From Planococcus kocurii (GTDB lineage Bacteria; Bacillota; Bacilli; Bacillales_A; Planococcaceae), in the NCBI RefSeq assembly GCF_001465835.2, contig NZ_CP013661.2, forward strand, positions 620,001 to 684,000: a stretch of 64,000 bases of DNA. Direction: 5' to 3'. The notes under the pieces were generated by a model. It did no database searches. It saw only the letters and a program-made list of their open reading frames with translations, and had not been told where the DNA came from. Shown piece after piece: positions 41,027 through 51,207 of this stretch; position 1 is the first letter of the stretch, and every line of letters begins with the position of its first letter. The position numbers were made by a program, and so were the translations under genes.

Positions 41027-42199
41027 TTAGTCGATTGTTAAATAGCGTAGCAAGACAGAACCTGTTTTGGTTTCTCCATAGACTAATAACGGAGCTGCAG
41101 CTGGTTCAGTTCCTTGCTTTGAAAAACGTATCGATTTTTGCATGAATTGTCCTTGTTCGTGCGTAGAATCGATATCCGATAATAAGACATCTATTTTGCC
41201 CAAGTTTGACGAAACTTCACCTTTTAACGGCAAATGAGCTGGAATGTAAATTTCTACATTGCCTGCCAAGGTTTTCGTTTCAAGTTTGCGAGCTTCTTTG
41301 CATCTTGTTGTAGCGACAATATTGCCGTTTAATGATTTAGTAACGATTGTTTGAATATCGCCATCAATATAAATGCGGCCATTTAATGTCTCTGCTTCCA
41401 CTACTTTCCCTTTTGCTTCCTGAACATGAATAGCACCATTAGCCGTTTCTAGTTCAGCATCATCAAACTCTACATTTTTCAAATCCACTTTACCATTTGC
41501 TGTTTTCACTTTTATCAATGCAGCATTCATGCGTTTCATTGTGAATCCACCATTGAACAAGCGAGCTGTAATATGTTGATAGGAAGCTTCTGGAACATAC
41601 AGGATCACATTTACTTGCGTTGTTTTCAAATCACTGATGACGCGTAACTTTTGATCGTCGGCAATAAAAACAAACTTATCAAGAAAATCTTCTTTCGCTT
41701 GTGTTGCTGACTCTGAACGATATGCTTTAACGTTGCATTCTGCACGTAGCAAGCCGTCTTGAGATGGGAAAATTTCCAGCTGACCATTTGCGATATCCGC
41801 AACGATGGTGTTCAAGTCTGTCATATTTTCTGTAAATGTATGAGTAAACTGAACTGCTTCACCGAATGGCGAGTCAAATTCCATCGTTTTTAACTTGCCA
41901 ACAGACGACTGCATAAAGTCCATCATTCGTGTACCCAAATCATTAAAGTCTCGTGACACATTTTTGGAAACGTTTTTGGAAACGTTCTTTGAAAAATCTT
42001 TGGATACTTTTTTAACAATATCTTCTGGTCTAAAAAATCCACGTTTGCTAGGTTTGTCTCTTTGGTTGCTACGGCCATAATTTGACTCGTTCGACGATGA
42101 ACTACTACCATCAATTGCCCGCAGCAACTCAACTGCTTCACGTGCTGAAATCGTACCATTCTCAACCATATCCAAAATGCGTTCTTTTTCACTTTGCAT
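41027..42199 (-). CDS. yvlB: DUF4097 adhesin-like beta-strand protein (YvlB type)
   Basis: Protein of 390 residues. The N-terminal segment MQSEKERILDMVENGTISAR is the short helical domain found in YvlB (about 1-35). A Ser/Asn-rich linker follows, with four copies of a K(D/N)(V/F)S unit near residue 70. The rest is DUF4097, a repetitive beta-strand domain with periodic NG(K/A) turns (ANGKVDL, ANGAIHV, LNGRIYI, LNGNIVA). In Bacillus the gene is linked to envelope stress control. The start at 42199 follows GAGGAGG. It lies 100 bases after uvrA. Confidence 0.85.
   Translation of the reverse strand: MQSEKERILDMVENGTISAREAVELLRAIDGSSSSSNESNYGRSNQRDKPSKRGFFRPEDIVKKVSKDFSKNVSKNVSKNVSRDFNDLGTRMMDFMQSSVGKLKTMEFDSPFGEAVQFTHTFTENMTDLNTIVADIANGQLEIFPSQDGLLRAECNVKAYRSESATQAKEDFLDKFVFIADDQKLRVISDLKTTQVNVILYVPEASYQHITARLFNGGFTMKRMNAALIKVKTANGKVDLKNVEFDDAELETANGAIHVQEAKGKVVEAETLNGRIYIDGDIQTIVTKSLNGNIVATTRCKEARKLETKTLAGNVEIYIPAHLPLKGEVSSNLGKIDVLLSDIDSTHEQGQFMQKSIRFSKQGTEPAAAPLLVYGETKTGSVLLRYLTID
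41958..42005 (-). repeat. 12-bp tandem repeat within yvlB
   Basis: Four imperfect copies of the unit ACGTTTTTGGAA encode repeated Lys-Asn-Val-Ser. In-frame copy number could vary between strains. Confidence 0.75.
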
Positions 42200-42299
42200 G
42201 TATTGCGGCCTCCTCTTTGTCTGAATGCCGATAAGTAAATCCTTACCCTTACAAACAGATGGTTCTTCTATGTTGATACGTTTACTAGCAGAAAAAGTT

Positions 42300-45182
42300 T
42301 CATTTAACTGTTTTTTTCTTGCGACTTGCACCTTTGACGACAGCATCCATACGTGCCCGGTCGCGCTCCAGTACTGGTTTCAAGTACTTTCCGGTATAAG
42401 AATTTTCAACAGCGGCGATTTCCTCGGGAGTACCTGTAGCTAAGATCATGCCGCCTTTATCTCCACCTTCGGGACCTAAATCGATAATATAATCCGCAGT
42501 CTTAATGACATCTAAATTATGTTCAATAGTCAGTACTGTATCGCCATTTTCTACAAGCCGCTGCAGAACGACCAATAACCGAGAAATATCATCTGCATGC
42601 AGACCTGTAGTCGGTTCGTCCAGAATGTAAAAGGACTTACCATTTGAACGTTTGTGAAGCTCAGATGCTAACTTAACGCGCTGCGCTTCTCCGCCGGATA
42701 AGGTAGTCGCAGGTTGGCCAAGCTTAATATACCCCAACCCTACATCGACAATCGTCTTTAGCTTGCGATTGATCTTTGGAATGTTTTCAAAAAATGCGTA
42801 GCCATCTTCCACTGTCATCGCAAGAACATCCGCAATGCTTTTGTTTTTATACTTCACTTCCAATGTTTCCCGGTTGTAACGTTTACCATGGCAAATTTCG
42901 CACGGCACATAGACATCCGGTAGGAAATGCATTTCTATTTTTATAATACCATCTCCACGGCAAGCTTCACAGCGACCGCCCTTGACGTTGAAACTAAACC
43001 GGCCTTTTTTGTAGCCACGAACTTTTGCTTCGTTCGTTGTGGCGTAAACATCACGGATATCATCGAAAACACCTGTGTAGGTTGCTGGGTTTGAACGTGG
43101 CGTCCGACCAATTGGGGACTGGTCAATATCGATAACTTTTTCCAATTCTTCAGTTCCTTCAATTAGATCAAAATGTCCTGGTTTGGCTTTCGCACGATTC
43201 AATCTATGAGCCAATGTTTTGTACAGAATTTCGTTAATGAGCGTACTTTTACCTGATCCTGAAACCCCAGTCACTGCTGTAAATAAACCGAGTGGAATAT
43301 CGACATCTACTTTTTTCAAGTTGTTTTGATTCGCACCGCGGATTGAGATTTTCCGGTCGCTTGGTACTCTTCGCTCAGCAGGCACGGGAATAAATTTCTT
43401 GCCGCTTAAGTATTGACCCGTTAATGATTTTTTATTTTTCATTACTTTTTCAGGTGTTCCTGCAGCAATAATTTCTCCACCATGCGCTCCTGCTCCCGGT
43501 CCAACATCAATCAAATAATCAGCAGCTAACATCGTATCTTCGTCGTGCTCTACGACAATTAAGGTATTGCCAATATCTCGCATACTTTTCAAAGTCTCAA
43601 TCAATCGATCATTATCTCGTTGATGAAGACCTATGGATGGTTCATCGAGTATATAAAGTACACCGGTAAGTCTTGATCCGATTTGAGTTGCTAGGCGGAT
43701 TCGCTGCGCCTCTCCTCCGGATAAAGTTCCCGATGCACGACTTAACGTTAAGTAATCCAGTCCAACATTGATCAAAAAACCAATGCGTTCTTGAATTTCC
43801 CGTAAAATCAGTTTGGCAATTTGCATATCTTTTTCTGACAATACGAGCTGATCGAAAAACTGATTGGCTTCGACAATCGAAAATTCAGCGACGGTTCCGA
43901 TATGAAGACCATTTACTTTCACTGACAGCGATTCAGGCTTTAGACGATAGCCTTCACAAACTGTGCAACTTTGCTGACCCATGTATTTTTCCATTTGGTC
44001 ACGGATATAATCTGAAGATGTCTCACGATAACGACGGTCCACATTGGAAAGGACACCTTCAAAATTAATGTGATTGTCTCGAATTTGACCATAGTCATTT
44101 TCATAACGGAAACGAATTTTATCGTTTCCAGAACCGCGTAAAATAATGTTAATATGCTCTTCTGGCAATTCACTTACTGGAATGTCCATATCAATTTTAT
44201 AATGCTGACAAACCGCTTTTAGAAGTTGCGGATAATATTGCGAACTGGTTGGTTGCCAAGGAACAATTGCTCCTTTGTTCAACGTGGCAGTCCAATCTGG
44301 AATGACCAATTCAGGATCAACTTCTAGCTTTATCCCTAAACCGTCGCATTCTGGACATGCACCAAAAGGTGAGTTAAACGAAAACATTCTCGGTTCAAGC
44401 TCACCAATAGAAAATCCACAAATCGGGCAGGCATGATGCTCACTAAACAGCAATTCTTCTTGCTCCATCACATCTACTAAAACACGGCCTTCTGCTAGCC
44501 GAAGGGCTGATTCTAAAGAATCACTTAGACGTGGCGCAATGCCCTCTTTAATGATGATGCGATCAATAACAACTTCAATGTTGTGCTTTTTATTTTTATC
44601 TAGTGCAATGTCGTCATCGAGATCAATTAGTTCCCCGTCCACGCGCACCCGGACATACCCTTGCTTTTTAATGTCCTCAAGTAACTTGACGTGAGTTCCT
44701 TTTCGACCAGAAACAATTGGAGCTAAAATTTGCATTTTGGTACGTTCCGGGTATTCCACGATGCGATCTACCATTTGTTCAATGGTTTGAGAAGAAATTT
44801 CTATACCATGATTTGGACAAATCGGCTTACCAATCCGTGCATACATGAGCCGCATGTAATCATAGATTTCCGTAACTGTCGCTACTGTAGAACGCGGATT
44901 TTTACTCGTGGTCTTTTGATCAATCGAAATAGCCGGTGACAATCCTTCAATTAAATCAACGTCAGGCTTATCCATTTGTCCTAAAAACTGGCGTGCATAA
45001 GCAGACAACGATTCAACATATCGCCGCTGTCCTTCCGCATAAATCGTATCAAATGCAAGCGAAGATTTACCGGATCCTGACAGTCCAGTCATAACCACAA
45101 GCTTGTCACGTGGAATCACCACATCAATGTTTTTTAGATTATTTGCACGCGCGCCTTGTATCCGTATTTCCTGATTTCTCAA
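42300..45182 (-). CDS. uvrA: Excinuclease ABC subunit A
   Basis: DNA damage-recognition ATPase of 960 residues. It has two ABC modules: Walker [10 protein letters not shown] near residue 35 and GVSGSGKST near residue 645; two signature motifs SGGEAQRI and LSGGEAQRV; and zinc modules (CPICGF...CPECDG and CEACRGDG...CEICHG). The start is TTG at 45182 with AAGGATG upstream. It lies six bases after uvrB. Confidence 0.98.
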   Translation of the reverse strand: MRNQEIRIQGARANNLKNIDVVIPRDKLVVMTGLSGSGKSSLAFDTIYAEGQRRYVESLSAYARQFLGQMDKPDVDLIEGLSPAISIDQKTTSKNPRSTVATVTEIYDYMRLMYARIGKPICPNHGIEISSQTIEQMVDRIVEYPERTKMQILAPIVSGRKGTHVKLLEDIKKQGYVRVRVDGELIDLDDDIALDKNKKHNIEVVIDRIIIKEGIAPRLSDSLESALRLAEGRVLVDVMEQEELLFSEHHACPICGFSIGELEPRMFSFNSPFGACPECDGLGIKLEVDPELVIPDWTATLNKGAIVPWQPTSSQYYPQLLKAVCQHYKIDMDIPVSELPEEHINIILRGSGNDKIRFRYENDYGQIRDNHINFEGVLSNVDRRYRETSSDYIRDQMEKYMGQQSCTVCEGYRLKPESLSVKVNGLHIGTVAEFSIVEANQFFDQLVLSEKDMQIAKLILREIQERIGFLINVGLDYLTLSRASGTLSGGEAQRIRLATQIGSRLTGVLYILDEPSIGLHQRDNDRLIETLKSMRDIGNTLIVVEHDEDTMLAADYLIDVGPGAGAHGGEIIAAGTPEKVMKNKKSLTGQYLSGKKFIPVPAERRVPSDRKISIRGANQNNLKKVDVDIPLGLFTAVTGVSGSGKSTLINEILYKTLAHRLNRAKAKPGHFDLIEGTEELEKVIDIDQSPIGRTPRSNPATYTGVFDDIRDVYATTNEAKVRGYKKGRFSFNVKGGRCEACRGDGIIKIEMHFLPDVYVPCEICHGKRYNRETLEVKYKNKSIADVLAMTVEDGYAFFENIPKINRKLKTIVDVGLGYIKLGQPATTLSGGEAQRVKLASELHKRSNGKSFYILDEPTTGLHADDISRLLVVLQRLVENGDTVLTIEHNLDVIKTADYIIDLGPEGGDKGGMILATGTPEEIAAVENSYTGKYLKPVLERDRARMDAVVKGASRKKKTVK

Positions 45183-45188
45183 CTTGCA

Positions 45189-47171
45189 TCATCCTTCCGC
45201 TTTCAATTCAAGAACTGTATCACGCAGTTCTGCGGCACGTTCGAAATCGAGTGCTTTTGCCGCCTCTTTCATTTCTGTCTCTAGCAAACTGATCAGCTTT
45301 ACGCGCTCTTCTTTTTTGAGTTTTTTGCCTGATACTGCTTTAGAGATGTATTCCTCTGACTCTTCTGCTGCATTAGTCGCACGAATGACGTCACGGATTT
45401 TCTTCTGTATCGTAATCGGCGTTACGCCATGTTCTTCATTGTATTCAGCTTGAATGGTCCGACGTCGCGTCGTCTCATCCATCGCTCTTTGCATGGAATC
45501 TGTTATTCTGTCTGCATACATAATGACACAACCATTTGAATTTCTAGCTGCCCGGCCCATCGTTTGAATCAATGCCCGTTCAGAACGCAAGAACCCTTCT
45601 TTATCAGCATCTAAAATGGTGACTAGTGAAACTTCTGGAATATCCAATCCTTCACGTAGCAAGTTAATGCCCACCAATACATCGTAAACGCCCATCCGCA
45701 ACTCTCGAATAATTTCAATACGTTCAAGTGTTTTAATCTCCGAGTGCAAATAATTCACTTTGATACCGGCATCTTTTAGGTAAGCTGTTAAATCTTCCGA
45801 CATTTTCTTCGTCAACGTCGTTACTAGTACACGCTCATTGACTTCCGCACGTTTGCGGATTTCATCCATCAAGTCATCTATTTGGCCTTCAATTGGACGA
45901 ATCTCAATTGTTGGATCTAATAGACCTGTCGGACGAATGATTTGTTCAACCATTTCTGGGGTATGTTCCAATTCGTAAGGACCTGGTGTTGCGGATACAA
46001 AGACCGCTTGGCTAATATGCTTTTCAAATTCATCAAAAGTTAACGGTCGATTATCCATAGCAGAAGGCAAGCGGAAACCATGATCAACTAGCACTTTTTT
46101 ACGTGCTTGGTCACCATTGAACATGCCTCTTACTTGCGGTAAGGTTACGTGACTTTCATCCACTACTAGTAGAAAATCTTCTGGAAAATAATCAATTAAC
46201 GTATACGGTTGAGCCCCCGCAGGACGCAGAGTTAAATGACGGGAGTAGTTTTCAATACCCGAACAAAAACCCATCTCTCGCATCATTTCCAAATCGTAGC
46301 GCGTTCGTTGCTCAAGTCTTTGCGCTTCCAGTAATTTGTCTTCTGCACGCATTTCTTTTAAACGTTCCTCTAATTCTATTTCAATATTTTCAATTGCTTT
46401 AACCATCTTATCTTCGCGTGTAACAAAGTGAGATGCTGGAAAAATTGCTACATGGTCACGTTCACCGATAATTTCACCTGTTAACGCATCGACTTCGCGA
46501 ATTCGATCAATTTCATCGCCAAAAAATTCAACGCGTAAACATCTTTCGTCACGGGATGCTGGGAAAATCTCCACTACGTCTCCACGAACACGGAATGTTC
46601 CACGAATAAAATTAATATCATTGCGCTCATATTGAACGTCAACTAACTTTCTCAATAGCTGATTGCGTTCAATTTCCATTCCTTTTCGAAGGGAAACCAC
46701 GAGTTCTCTGTACTCTTTTGGCGAACCAAGACCATAGATGCATGAAACAGACGCAATAACGATAACATCATCCCGTTCAAATAACGAACTCGTGGCAGAA
46801 TGGCGTAATTTATCAATTTCATCATTTATACTTGCATCCTTTTCGATAAATGTATCTGATTGAGGCACATAAGCTTCTGGCTGATAATAGTCATAATAAC
46901 TAACAAAATACTCAACTGCATTATCGGGAAAAAATTCCTTGAATTCGCTATAAAGCTGGCCTGCCAATGTTTTATTGTGGGCCATAACTAATGTTGGTTT
47001 TTTAACTTGCTGGATGACGTTTGACATCGTGTAGGTTTTCCCTGTACCAGTAGCACCTAATAAGGTCTGGCAGCGTTTGCCACTAATGATGCCTTGTGTC
47101 AGTTCAGCAATAGCCTGAGGCTGATCGCCAGCGGGTTCGTAAGGGGCTTGAAGATTAAATTCCTGTTTCAT
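45189..47171 (-). CDS. uvrB: Excinuclease ABC subunit B
   Basis: Helicase-like incision factor of 660 residues. Walker A GATGTGKT near residue 40, the beta-hairpin [17 protein letters not shown]-type Walker B ([11 protein letters not shown]), [18 protein letters not shown], and a C-terminal UVR domain ([23 protein letters not shown]) that contacts UvrC. The start at 47171 follows GGGAGG. A LexA-type box lies upstream, so SOS induction is expected. Confidence 0.98.
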   Translation of the reverse strand: MKQEFNLQAPYEPAGDQPQAIAELTQGIISGKRCQTLLGATGTGKTYTMSNVIQQVKKPTLVMAHNKTLAGQLYSEFKEFFPDNAVEYFVSYYDYYQPEAYVPQSDTFIEKDASINDEIDKLRHSATSSLFERDDVIVIASVSCIYGLGSPKEYRELVVSLRKGMEIERNQLLRKLVDVQYERNDINFIRGTFRVRGDVVEIFPASRDERCLRVEFFGDEIDRIREVDALTGEIIGERDHVAIFPASHFVTREDKMVKAIENIEIELEERLKEMRAEDKLLEAQRLEQRTRYDLEMMREMGFCSGIENYSRHLTLRPAGAQPYTLIDYFPEDFLLVVDESHVTLPQVRGMFNGDQARKKVLVDHGFRLPSAMDNRPLTFDEFEKHISQAVFVSATPGPYELEHTPEMVEQIIRPTGLLDPTIEIRPIEGQIDDLMDEIRKRAEVNERVLVTTLTKKMSEDLTAYLKDAGIKVNYLHSEIKTLERIEIIRELRMGVYDVLVGINLLREGLDIPEVSLVTILDADKEGFLRSERALIQTMGRAARNSNGCVIMYADRITDSMQRAMDETTRRRTIQAEYNEEHGVTPITIQKKIRDVIRATNAAEESEEYISKAVSGKKLKKEERVKLISLLETEMKEAAKALDFERAAELRDTVLELKAEG

Positions 47172-47241
47172 AGCAAGGCGTCCTCCCATTCTTTCAATAC
47201 TTCTACTTTAACATATGCCCTAAAAAACCCCTAACAAAAAG

Positions 47242-47255
47242 CGAACGTATGTTTT
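47242..47255. promoter_or_regulatory. LexA (SOS) box upstream of uvrB
   Basis: CGAACGTATGTTTT matches the Bacillus box CGAACRNRYGTTYC at 13 of 14 positions. It lies about 70 bp upstream of the uvrB start. Confidence 0.75.
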
Positions 47256-47302
47256 TTATGTGAAGATACTCAAAAAATAACCGAATTTGCTTTTTATTAG
47301 AC

Positions 47303-47345
47303 ATAAAAAAAAGAGGAATTAGATTAGCTCTAAATCCCCTTTTTT
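47303..47345 (-). terminator. Terminator of the IDEAL-domain gene
   Basis: GGGGATTTAGA/TCTAATTCCTC (two mismatches) around a five-base loop, then TTTTTTTT on the minus strand. Confidence 0.75.
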
Positions 47346-47367
47346 ACGGCCATTCTTAGGCAGCTAT

Positions 47368-47610
47368 TTATTCAGTTTCTTCGTAATTTAAAGTTTGCAA
47401 TTGTGCAGTATATCTGGTGAACGCTTTTTGATCATGATTGTCCAAGGCTTCATCGATGAGTGTCATCAGCTGTTCTTCTTGCTGGGAGCGGTGAACATGC
47501 TTTAAGAACAAATCCAAGTAAATATCATTCAGCAGCTTTTCCGCTTCCGTAATTTTTTTTGTTTGAGCCATTGCCTTCATGAAATCAGCATAAGAATAAT
47601 AGTTTTCCAT
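47368..47610 (-). CDS. IDEAL-domain protein
   Basis: Small protein of 80 residues. The C-terminal half carries the IDEAL-type motif LIDEALDNHDQKAFTRY, named for the sequence in Bacillus YpiB and related proteins. The N-terminal half is helical and charged. Function is unknown; in some relatives the domain binds ClpC or regulates competence factors, which may matter because comK is the next gene. Divergent from comK, sharing a 177-bp regulatory region. Confidence 0.8.
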   Translation of the reverse strand: MENYYSYADFMKAMAQTKKITEAEKLLNDIYLDLFLKHVHRSQQEEQLMTLIDEALDNHDQKAFTRYTAQLQTLNYEETE

Positions 47611-47677
47611 TCTACTTCACCCCGAATGCTTTTCATTAGTATACATGACACGAATAGAATAAATCAATATTTATTTG

Positions 47678-47710
47678 AAAATTATGATTAAATAGAAAAA
47701 ATTTTATTTT
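47678..47710 (+). promoter_or_regulatory. Candidate ComK box (K-box) upstream of comK
   Basis: The AT-box AAAA-N5-TTTT is perfect at 47698-47710, and a degenerate copy (AAAA-N5-ATTA) lies at 47678-47690, spaced seven bases apart. This arrangement suggests autoactivation. Confidence 0.5.
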
Positions 47711-47724
47711 CAATCTAATGCATA

Positions 47725-47752
47725 TTGCAGAATTTCCATTTTTTATTATAAT
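47725..47752 (+). promoter_or_regulatory. comK promoter
   Basis: TTGCAG (47725-47730), a 16-bp spacer and TATAAT (47747-47752), with the ribosome binding site TAGGGGGT before the ATG. Confidence 0.55.
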
Positions 47753-47787
47753 AAGGTATGTAAAGTAAATTTAGGGGGTTTTTCTTC

Positions 47788-48342
47788 ATGAGTAAAAAGA
47801 ATCATCGGCCGTCATCATATACTATTTGTACGAACACCTATGCTCTTTTGCCTTATCCAGATGGTCATCGAACGTGGACGCGTGTCATTGAAAATCGCAG
47901 CGAGCTTGTCGTTGAAGAAGCTGTTTACAAAACAGTTACAACATCTTGTCGGTTTTATCGCGCTTCTTTAGAAAGTGCTACACTCTACGCTCAAAAAGCA
48001 GTTGGCGTAAAGCATAAGCCCCCGGTTATTATTGGCGAGTATTATGGCAATCCGCTCATTTTCTTTCCGACTCACTCTCCAAAAAACAAAGAATGTGTGT
48101 GGTTTAATTACGATGCAATCGATTTGATAGAAAGTGACAGCAGCGGAAAAGGCAGCATTGTTTATTTAAGCAATAGTGAAACCGTTTGTTTGGATGTATC
48201 GCCTATCGCTTTGCGAAACCAGCATTCGTTTGCTGGTTCTCTCCGCCGCTATTTTAAAAAGGCGCAGCGTGTCCATAACCAACCGATGGCTTACGTAACA
48301 AAACGAACATTTCTGTCCCGCAAACAGCAGCCACTCGATTAG
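47788..48342 (+). CDS. comK: Competence transcription factor ComK
   Basis: Master activator of DNA-uptake genes, 184 residues, close to the 192 of Bacillus ComK. The segment TSCRFYRASLESATLYA followed by HKPPVIIG matches the conserved core of the family. The C-terminal ends in a basic stretch (LRRYFKKAQRV and KRTFLSRKQQ). A putative autoregulatory AT-box lies upstream. Whether this strain is competent depends on the com operons outside this window. The IDEAL-domain gene lies divergently upstream. Confidence 0.9.
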   Translation: MSKKNHRPSSYTICTNTYALLPYPDGHRTWTRVIENRSELVVEEAVYKTVTTSCRFYRASLESATLYAQKAVGVKHKPPVIIGEYYGNPLIFFPTHSPKNKECVWFNYDAIDLIESDSSGKGSIVYLSNSETVCLDVSPIALRNQHSFAGSLRRYFKKAQRVHNQPMAYVTKRTFLSRKQQPLD

Positions 48343-48499
48343 TTTTGAGGCTGTGAAAATTCTGCTGGAAAAGAGTCTCTTCTATAATCATGTACAACTT
48401 TCTTGATTTATCGAGTATGATTGCGTAAGGAGCTCTGCTTCCCTCGCTTTTTACTACACAAGCTTTATTGCTCCACCCACTAGCTCCAGAAATACTCAT
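48254..48499 (-). CDS. Possible small hypothetical protein antisense to comK 3' end
   Basis: Frame of 81 codons from ATG at 48499, beginning MSISGASGWSNKACVVKSEG. The first 53 residues look protein-like (PYAIILDKSRKLYMIIEE) and lie outside comK; the remainder overlaps the comK 3' end antisense. The ribosome binding site is weak (GGTGGTAAC). No family is recognised. It could be a recently gained or non-functional frame. Confidence 0.3.
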   Translation of the reverse strand: MSISGASGWSNKACVVKSEGSRAPYAIILDKSRKLYMIIEETLFQQNFHSLKTNRVAAVCGTEMFVLLRKPSVGYGHAAPF

Positions 48500-48528
48500 G
48501 TTACCACCAGTCCTTATTTATACCAAAA

Positions 48529-48580
48529 AGAGTTGCCGACCCAAGTCACAATGTCTGACTTGGGTCGGCAACTCTTTTTT
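48529..48580. terminator. Long bidirectional terminator between comK and aarF
   Basis: A 20-bp perfect inverted repeat beginning AGAGTTGCCGACC, with a seven-base loop. T tracts lie on both strands, serving comK (plus) and the UbiB-like gene (minus). Confidence 0.9.
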
Positions 48581-48671
48581 CGTAGAATCTAGACTCTGGC
48601 TTAGCTCTTCGGGATGTAAGTCACCCTGTTGTGCGGCAAAGAACGCCGCTTGGAGCGCGTTTTTGCTTTTC
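48581..48671. other. Short spacer between the terminator and the UbiB-like gene
   Basis: A minus-strand frame reads ALQAAFFAAQQGDLHPEEL without a start codon. It was not called as a gene. Confidence 0.3.
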
Positions 48672-50288
48672 TTATTTAATCGATCGGTAAGCCCACAGCG
48701 ATCCTACAAAAAATACGGATGAGACCCACATGTACGGTTCGTTCCAAAACCAGACTGACACTGAAATTCCAACGAAAGAAATGATGGTGAAAATTCCAGC
48801 AAACATTCTTGATTGCAGATCACGACGGTATTCACGCTCTCGGCCATCTCGATTTTCAATGTAACGGCGGAGACGTTCAGGCTCTTCCAGGTAATTAATG
48901 ACTTTTTGCGGAAAGATTCGCAGTGGCCCCGTTGCATTCAATACCCAGCGTAGAATATCTTCTTTTCCGAAGATTCCTTTGCCTTCCTTCTGCGAAGCTG
49001 CCCACTCCAATATTCGAGGACGGGCAAGTGCTAATAAATCTACTTTTGGATCTAATACGTGCAAGACGCCAACAAAAATAGAAACAGCACGACCAAAAAA
49101 AGCAAATTCTGCCGGCAATTGAACCGGTTGAGTTCGAACGATTTCTTGCATATCAGTAAGAATCCGCTCAACAACAAAACTATCCATCTGTGACAGTTCG
49201 TTCGATTCATAAGCTGCGACTAGCCGTGAAATGGCATCTCCTAAAATGGCGCGATCCGCCTGCGGCAATAAGAAACGCAAATCTTCTAGTGCATCTAATA
49301 CTTGATCATAATTTTTAAAAATAATTCCTTCTGCTGCACGTAACACTGCTTGAGAATCTTTTGGTGTTATATTGCCAATCATCCCAAAATCAATTAAGAC
49401 AATGCCACCATCCGGTTCTAACAAGATGTTTCCTCCATGAGGGTCTGCGTGAAATTGTCCGCCGTATAAAACTTGTTCTAAAAACAAAATAAACAAGCGC
49501 TCTGAAATTTCATGACGATCTAACTCATTCTTTTCAATAAATGCTAAATCTGTAATACGTGCTCCTTCAATCCATTCCATAACTAATACACGACGTGTCG
49601 TGTATTCATCGAAATACAACGGAATGCGAACGCCTTCCATTGCGTCAAACCGATCGGCAAAAGCACGACCATTTTGAAGCTCTCCCAAGAAGTTCAACTC
49701 TGCGCCAATGGTTTCAGTCATTTCTATATACAATAAGTTAAAATCAATTTGTTTTGTGAACGGCGTAAATTTTTCAGCCAACCAAATGACTATGCGAATG
49801 GCCTTAAAGTCTGCGCGTAAAATACGATCTGTTCCCGGCCGCTGAACTTTCACAGCAACCTCTACACCATTTTTCAATACCGCTTTATACACTTCACCAA
49901 TAGAAGCTGAAGCGACAGCCGAATCAGATAAGTTATCTAAATAATCGGTGTGAACGGTGTTCCACTCTTGCTCTAACACCGAAACGATGCTATTTCTTGA
50001 AACAGATGGCACACGATCTGTTAATCCTTCTAGTTCCGCAAGAAATGAGGGCGGCATAATATCTGCTCGTGTCGACAGGAACTGACCTAACTTAATCATT
50101 AGCCCACCTAGTTTTAAGGCGAGATTTTTGTATTCTTTTGCTTGTTTGGTGATCATTTCATTCCATCTTTTTTCAACTAGTGGAGTCCATTTTCCACGAT
50201 TTCGCTTTTGGAAAAACGTCACTTGCAAAAAGATTTTAACTGCTAGCCAAACAATCCGGAAGATACGGATAAACGTAATTTTATTCAT
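48672..50288 (-). CDS. UbiB/AarF-family atypical kinase
   Basis: Protein kinase-like fold of 538 residues. It has the lysine-rich KxGQ motif LGGLMIKLGQFLSTRAD, the substitute P-loop SASIGEVYKA, EVAVKVQRPG, the HADPHGGN catalytic loop and the DFG-like LIDFGMIG. Two C-terminal hydrophobic helices anchor it in the membrane. In UbiB-type proteins the role is quinone biosynthesis and lipid handling. The start at 50288 follows GGGAGGG. Divergent from the enoyl-CoA hydratase gene. Confidence 0.9.
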   Translation of the reverse strand: MNKITFIRIFRIVWLAVKIFLQVTFFQKRNRGKWTPLVEKRWNEMITKQAKEYKNLALKLGGLMIKLGQFLSTRADIMPPSFLAELEGLTDRVPSVSRNSIVSVLEQEWNTVHTDYLDNLSDSAVASASIGEVYKAVLKNGVEVAVKVQRPGTDRILRADFKAIRIVIWLAEKFTPFTKQIDFNLLYIEMTETIGAELNFLGELQNGRAFADRFDAMEGVRIPLYFDEYTTRRVLVMEWIEGARITDLAFIEKNELDRHEISERLFILFLEQVLYGGQFHADPHGGNILLEPDGGIVLIDFGMIGNITPKDSQAVLRAAEGIIFKNYDQVLDALEDLRFLLPQADRAILGDAISRLVAAYESNELSQMDSFVVERILTDMQEIVRTQPVQLPAEFAFFGRAVSIFVGVLHVLDPKVDLLALARPRILEWAASQKEGKGIFGKEDILRWVLNATGPLRIFPQKVINYLEEPERLRRYIENRDGREREYRRDLQSRMFAGIFTIISFVGISVSVWFWNEPYMWVSSVFFVGSLWAYRSIK

Positions 50289-50389
50289 AAATGCAGTCCC
50301 TCCCATATTTTTCATTATAGAGTCTGATGGCGAAATAGTCCAAAAAGTGATATGTTTTTAATGGATGGAATGATACAAGGGGGATGGAA

Positions 50390-51166
50390 ATGGACACAAT
50401 TCATTATGAACAGCGAAACAATTTAGCTTTTATTACCTTAAATCGGCCCGATTCAATGAATGCCTTTAACTATGACATGCTTCTTGAACTTGGACAGGTC
50501 GTAGAAGCAATCCGCATCAACCCAGATATCCGTGTAGTGGTATTTACCGGCGCTGGAGAAAAGGCTTTTAGTGTGGGCGCAGATTTGAAAGAACGTAAAA
50601 ACTTAACGGAACAGCATGTTAAACGCAATATCTTTAAAATTGGTGAAGTGTTCTCGACAATTGAGAATTTGCCGCAACCTACCATCGCGATGATGAATGG
50701 TTTTGCCTTTGGAGGCGGAATGGAATTGGCACTTGCCTGCGATTTCCGCATTGCTGCAGACGATACATTGCTTGGTCTGACTGAAACCAGTCTCGGCATT
50801 ATTCCAGGAGCTGGGGGGACGCAACGTTTGCCTCGCTTAATTGGAGAAGCCAAAGCACTAGAACTGATTTTGACTGCTCGTCGTCTAAAATCAACTGAAG
50901 CACTGGCATATGGATTAGTAACACGTGTAGCAGCACGTGATGAGCTTGCCGACGTGACAGCGGCTTTTGCTGATGCGATTCTTGCCAATGGTCCAATTGC
51001 TCTTCAACAGGCAAAATTCGCCATCAAGAATGGCATGAATACGGATTTACAAACAGGCCTGCACATCGAACGCAAGGCCTATGAAATCACTATCCCCACA
51101 GAAGATCGAGTTGAAGCGCTAACTGCTTTTGGCGAAAAAAGAAAACCCATATTTAAAGGTAGATAA
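50390..51166 (+). CDS. Enoyl-CoA hydratase/isomerase family protein
   Basis: Crotonase-fold enzyme of 258 residues hydrating enoyl-CoA. It has the N-terminal LNRPDSMNAF, oxyanion-hole segments SVGADLKER and AMMNGFAFGGGMELALACD, and the catalytic glutamates in LGLTETSLGIIPGAGG. The second ATG (50390) is chosen because AAGGGGG lies six bases upstream. No FadR box is seen before it, although other beta-oxidation genes in the window have one. Confidence 0.92.
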   Translation: MDTIHYEQRNNLAFITLNRPDSMNAFNYDMLLELGQVVEAIRINPDIRVVVFTGAGEKAFSVGADLKERKNLTEQHVKRNIFKIGEVFSTIENLPQPTIAMMNGFAFGGGMELALACDFRIAADDTLLGLTETSLGIIPGAGGTQRLPRLIGEAKALELILTARRLKSTEALAYGLVTRVAARDELADVTAAFADAILANGPIALQQAKFAIKNGMNTDLQTGLHIERKAYEITIPTEDRVEALTAFGEKRKPIFKGR

Positions 51167-51202
51167 AAAACGGAGCGGCTAAAAATAGCTGCTCCGTTTT
51201 TT
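51165..51202. terminator. Bidirectional terminator after the enoyl-CoA hydratase gene
   Basis: AAAAACGGAGC-GGCTA/TAGC-GCTCCGTTTTT with one mismatch, T tracts on both strands. It also serves the S9-like gene, whose stop is five bases away. Confidence 0.85.
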
Positions 51203-51207
51203 GATTT

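Noticed and set aside
48581-48671. Protein-like minus-strand frame between the terminator and the UbiB-like gene
   Set aside because: It has no start codon and runs through the terminator hairpin.
50470-50988. 172-codon minus-strand frame
   Set aside because: It is antisense to the enoyl-CoA hydratase and is Ser/Ala/Arg-rich, typical of a shadow frame.
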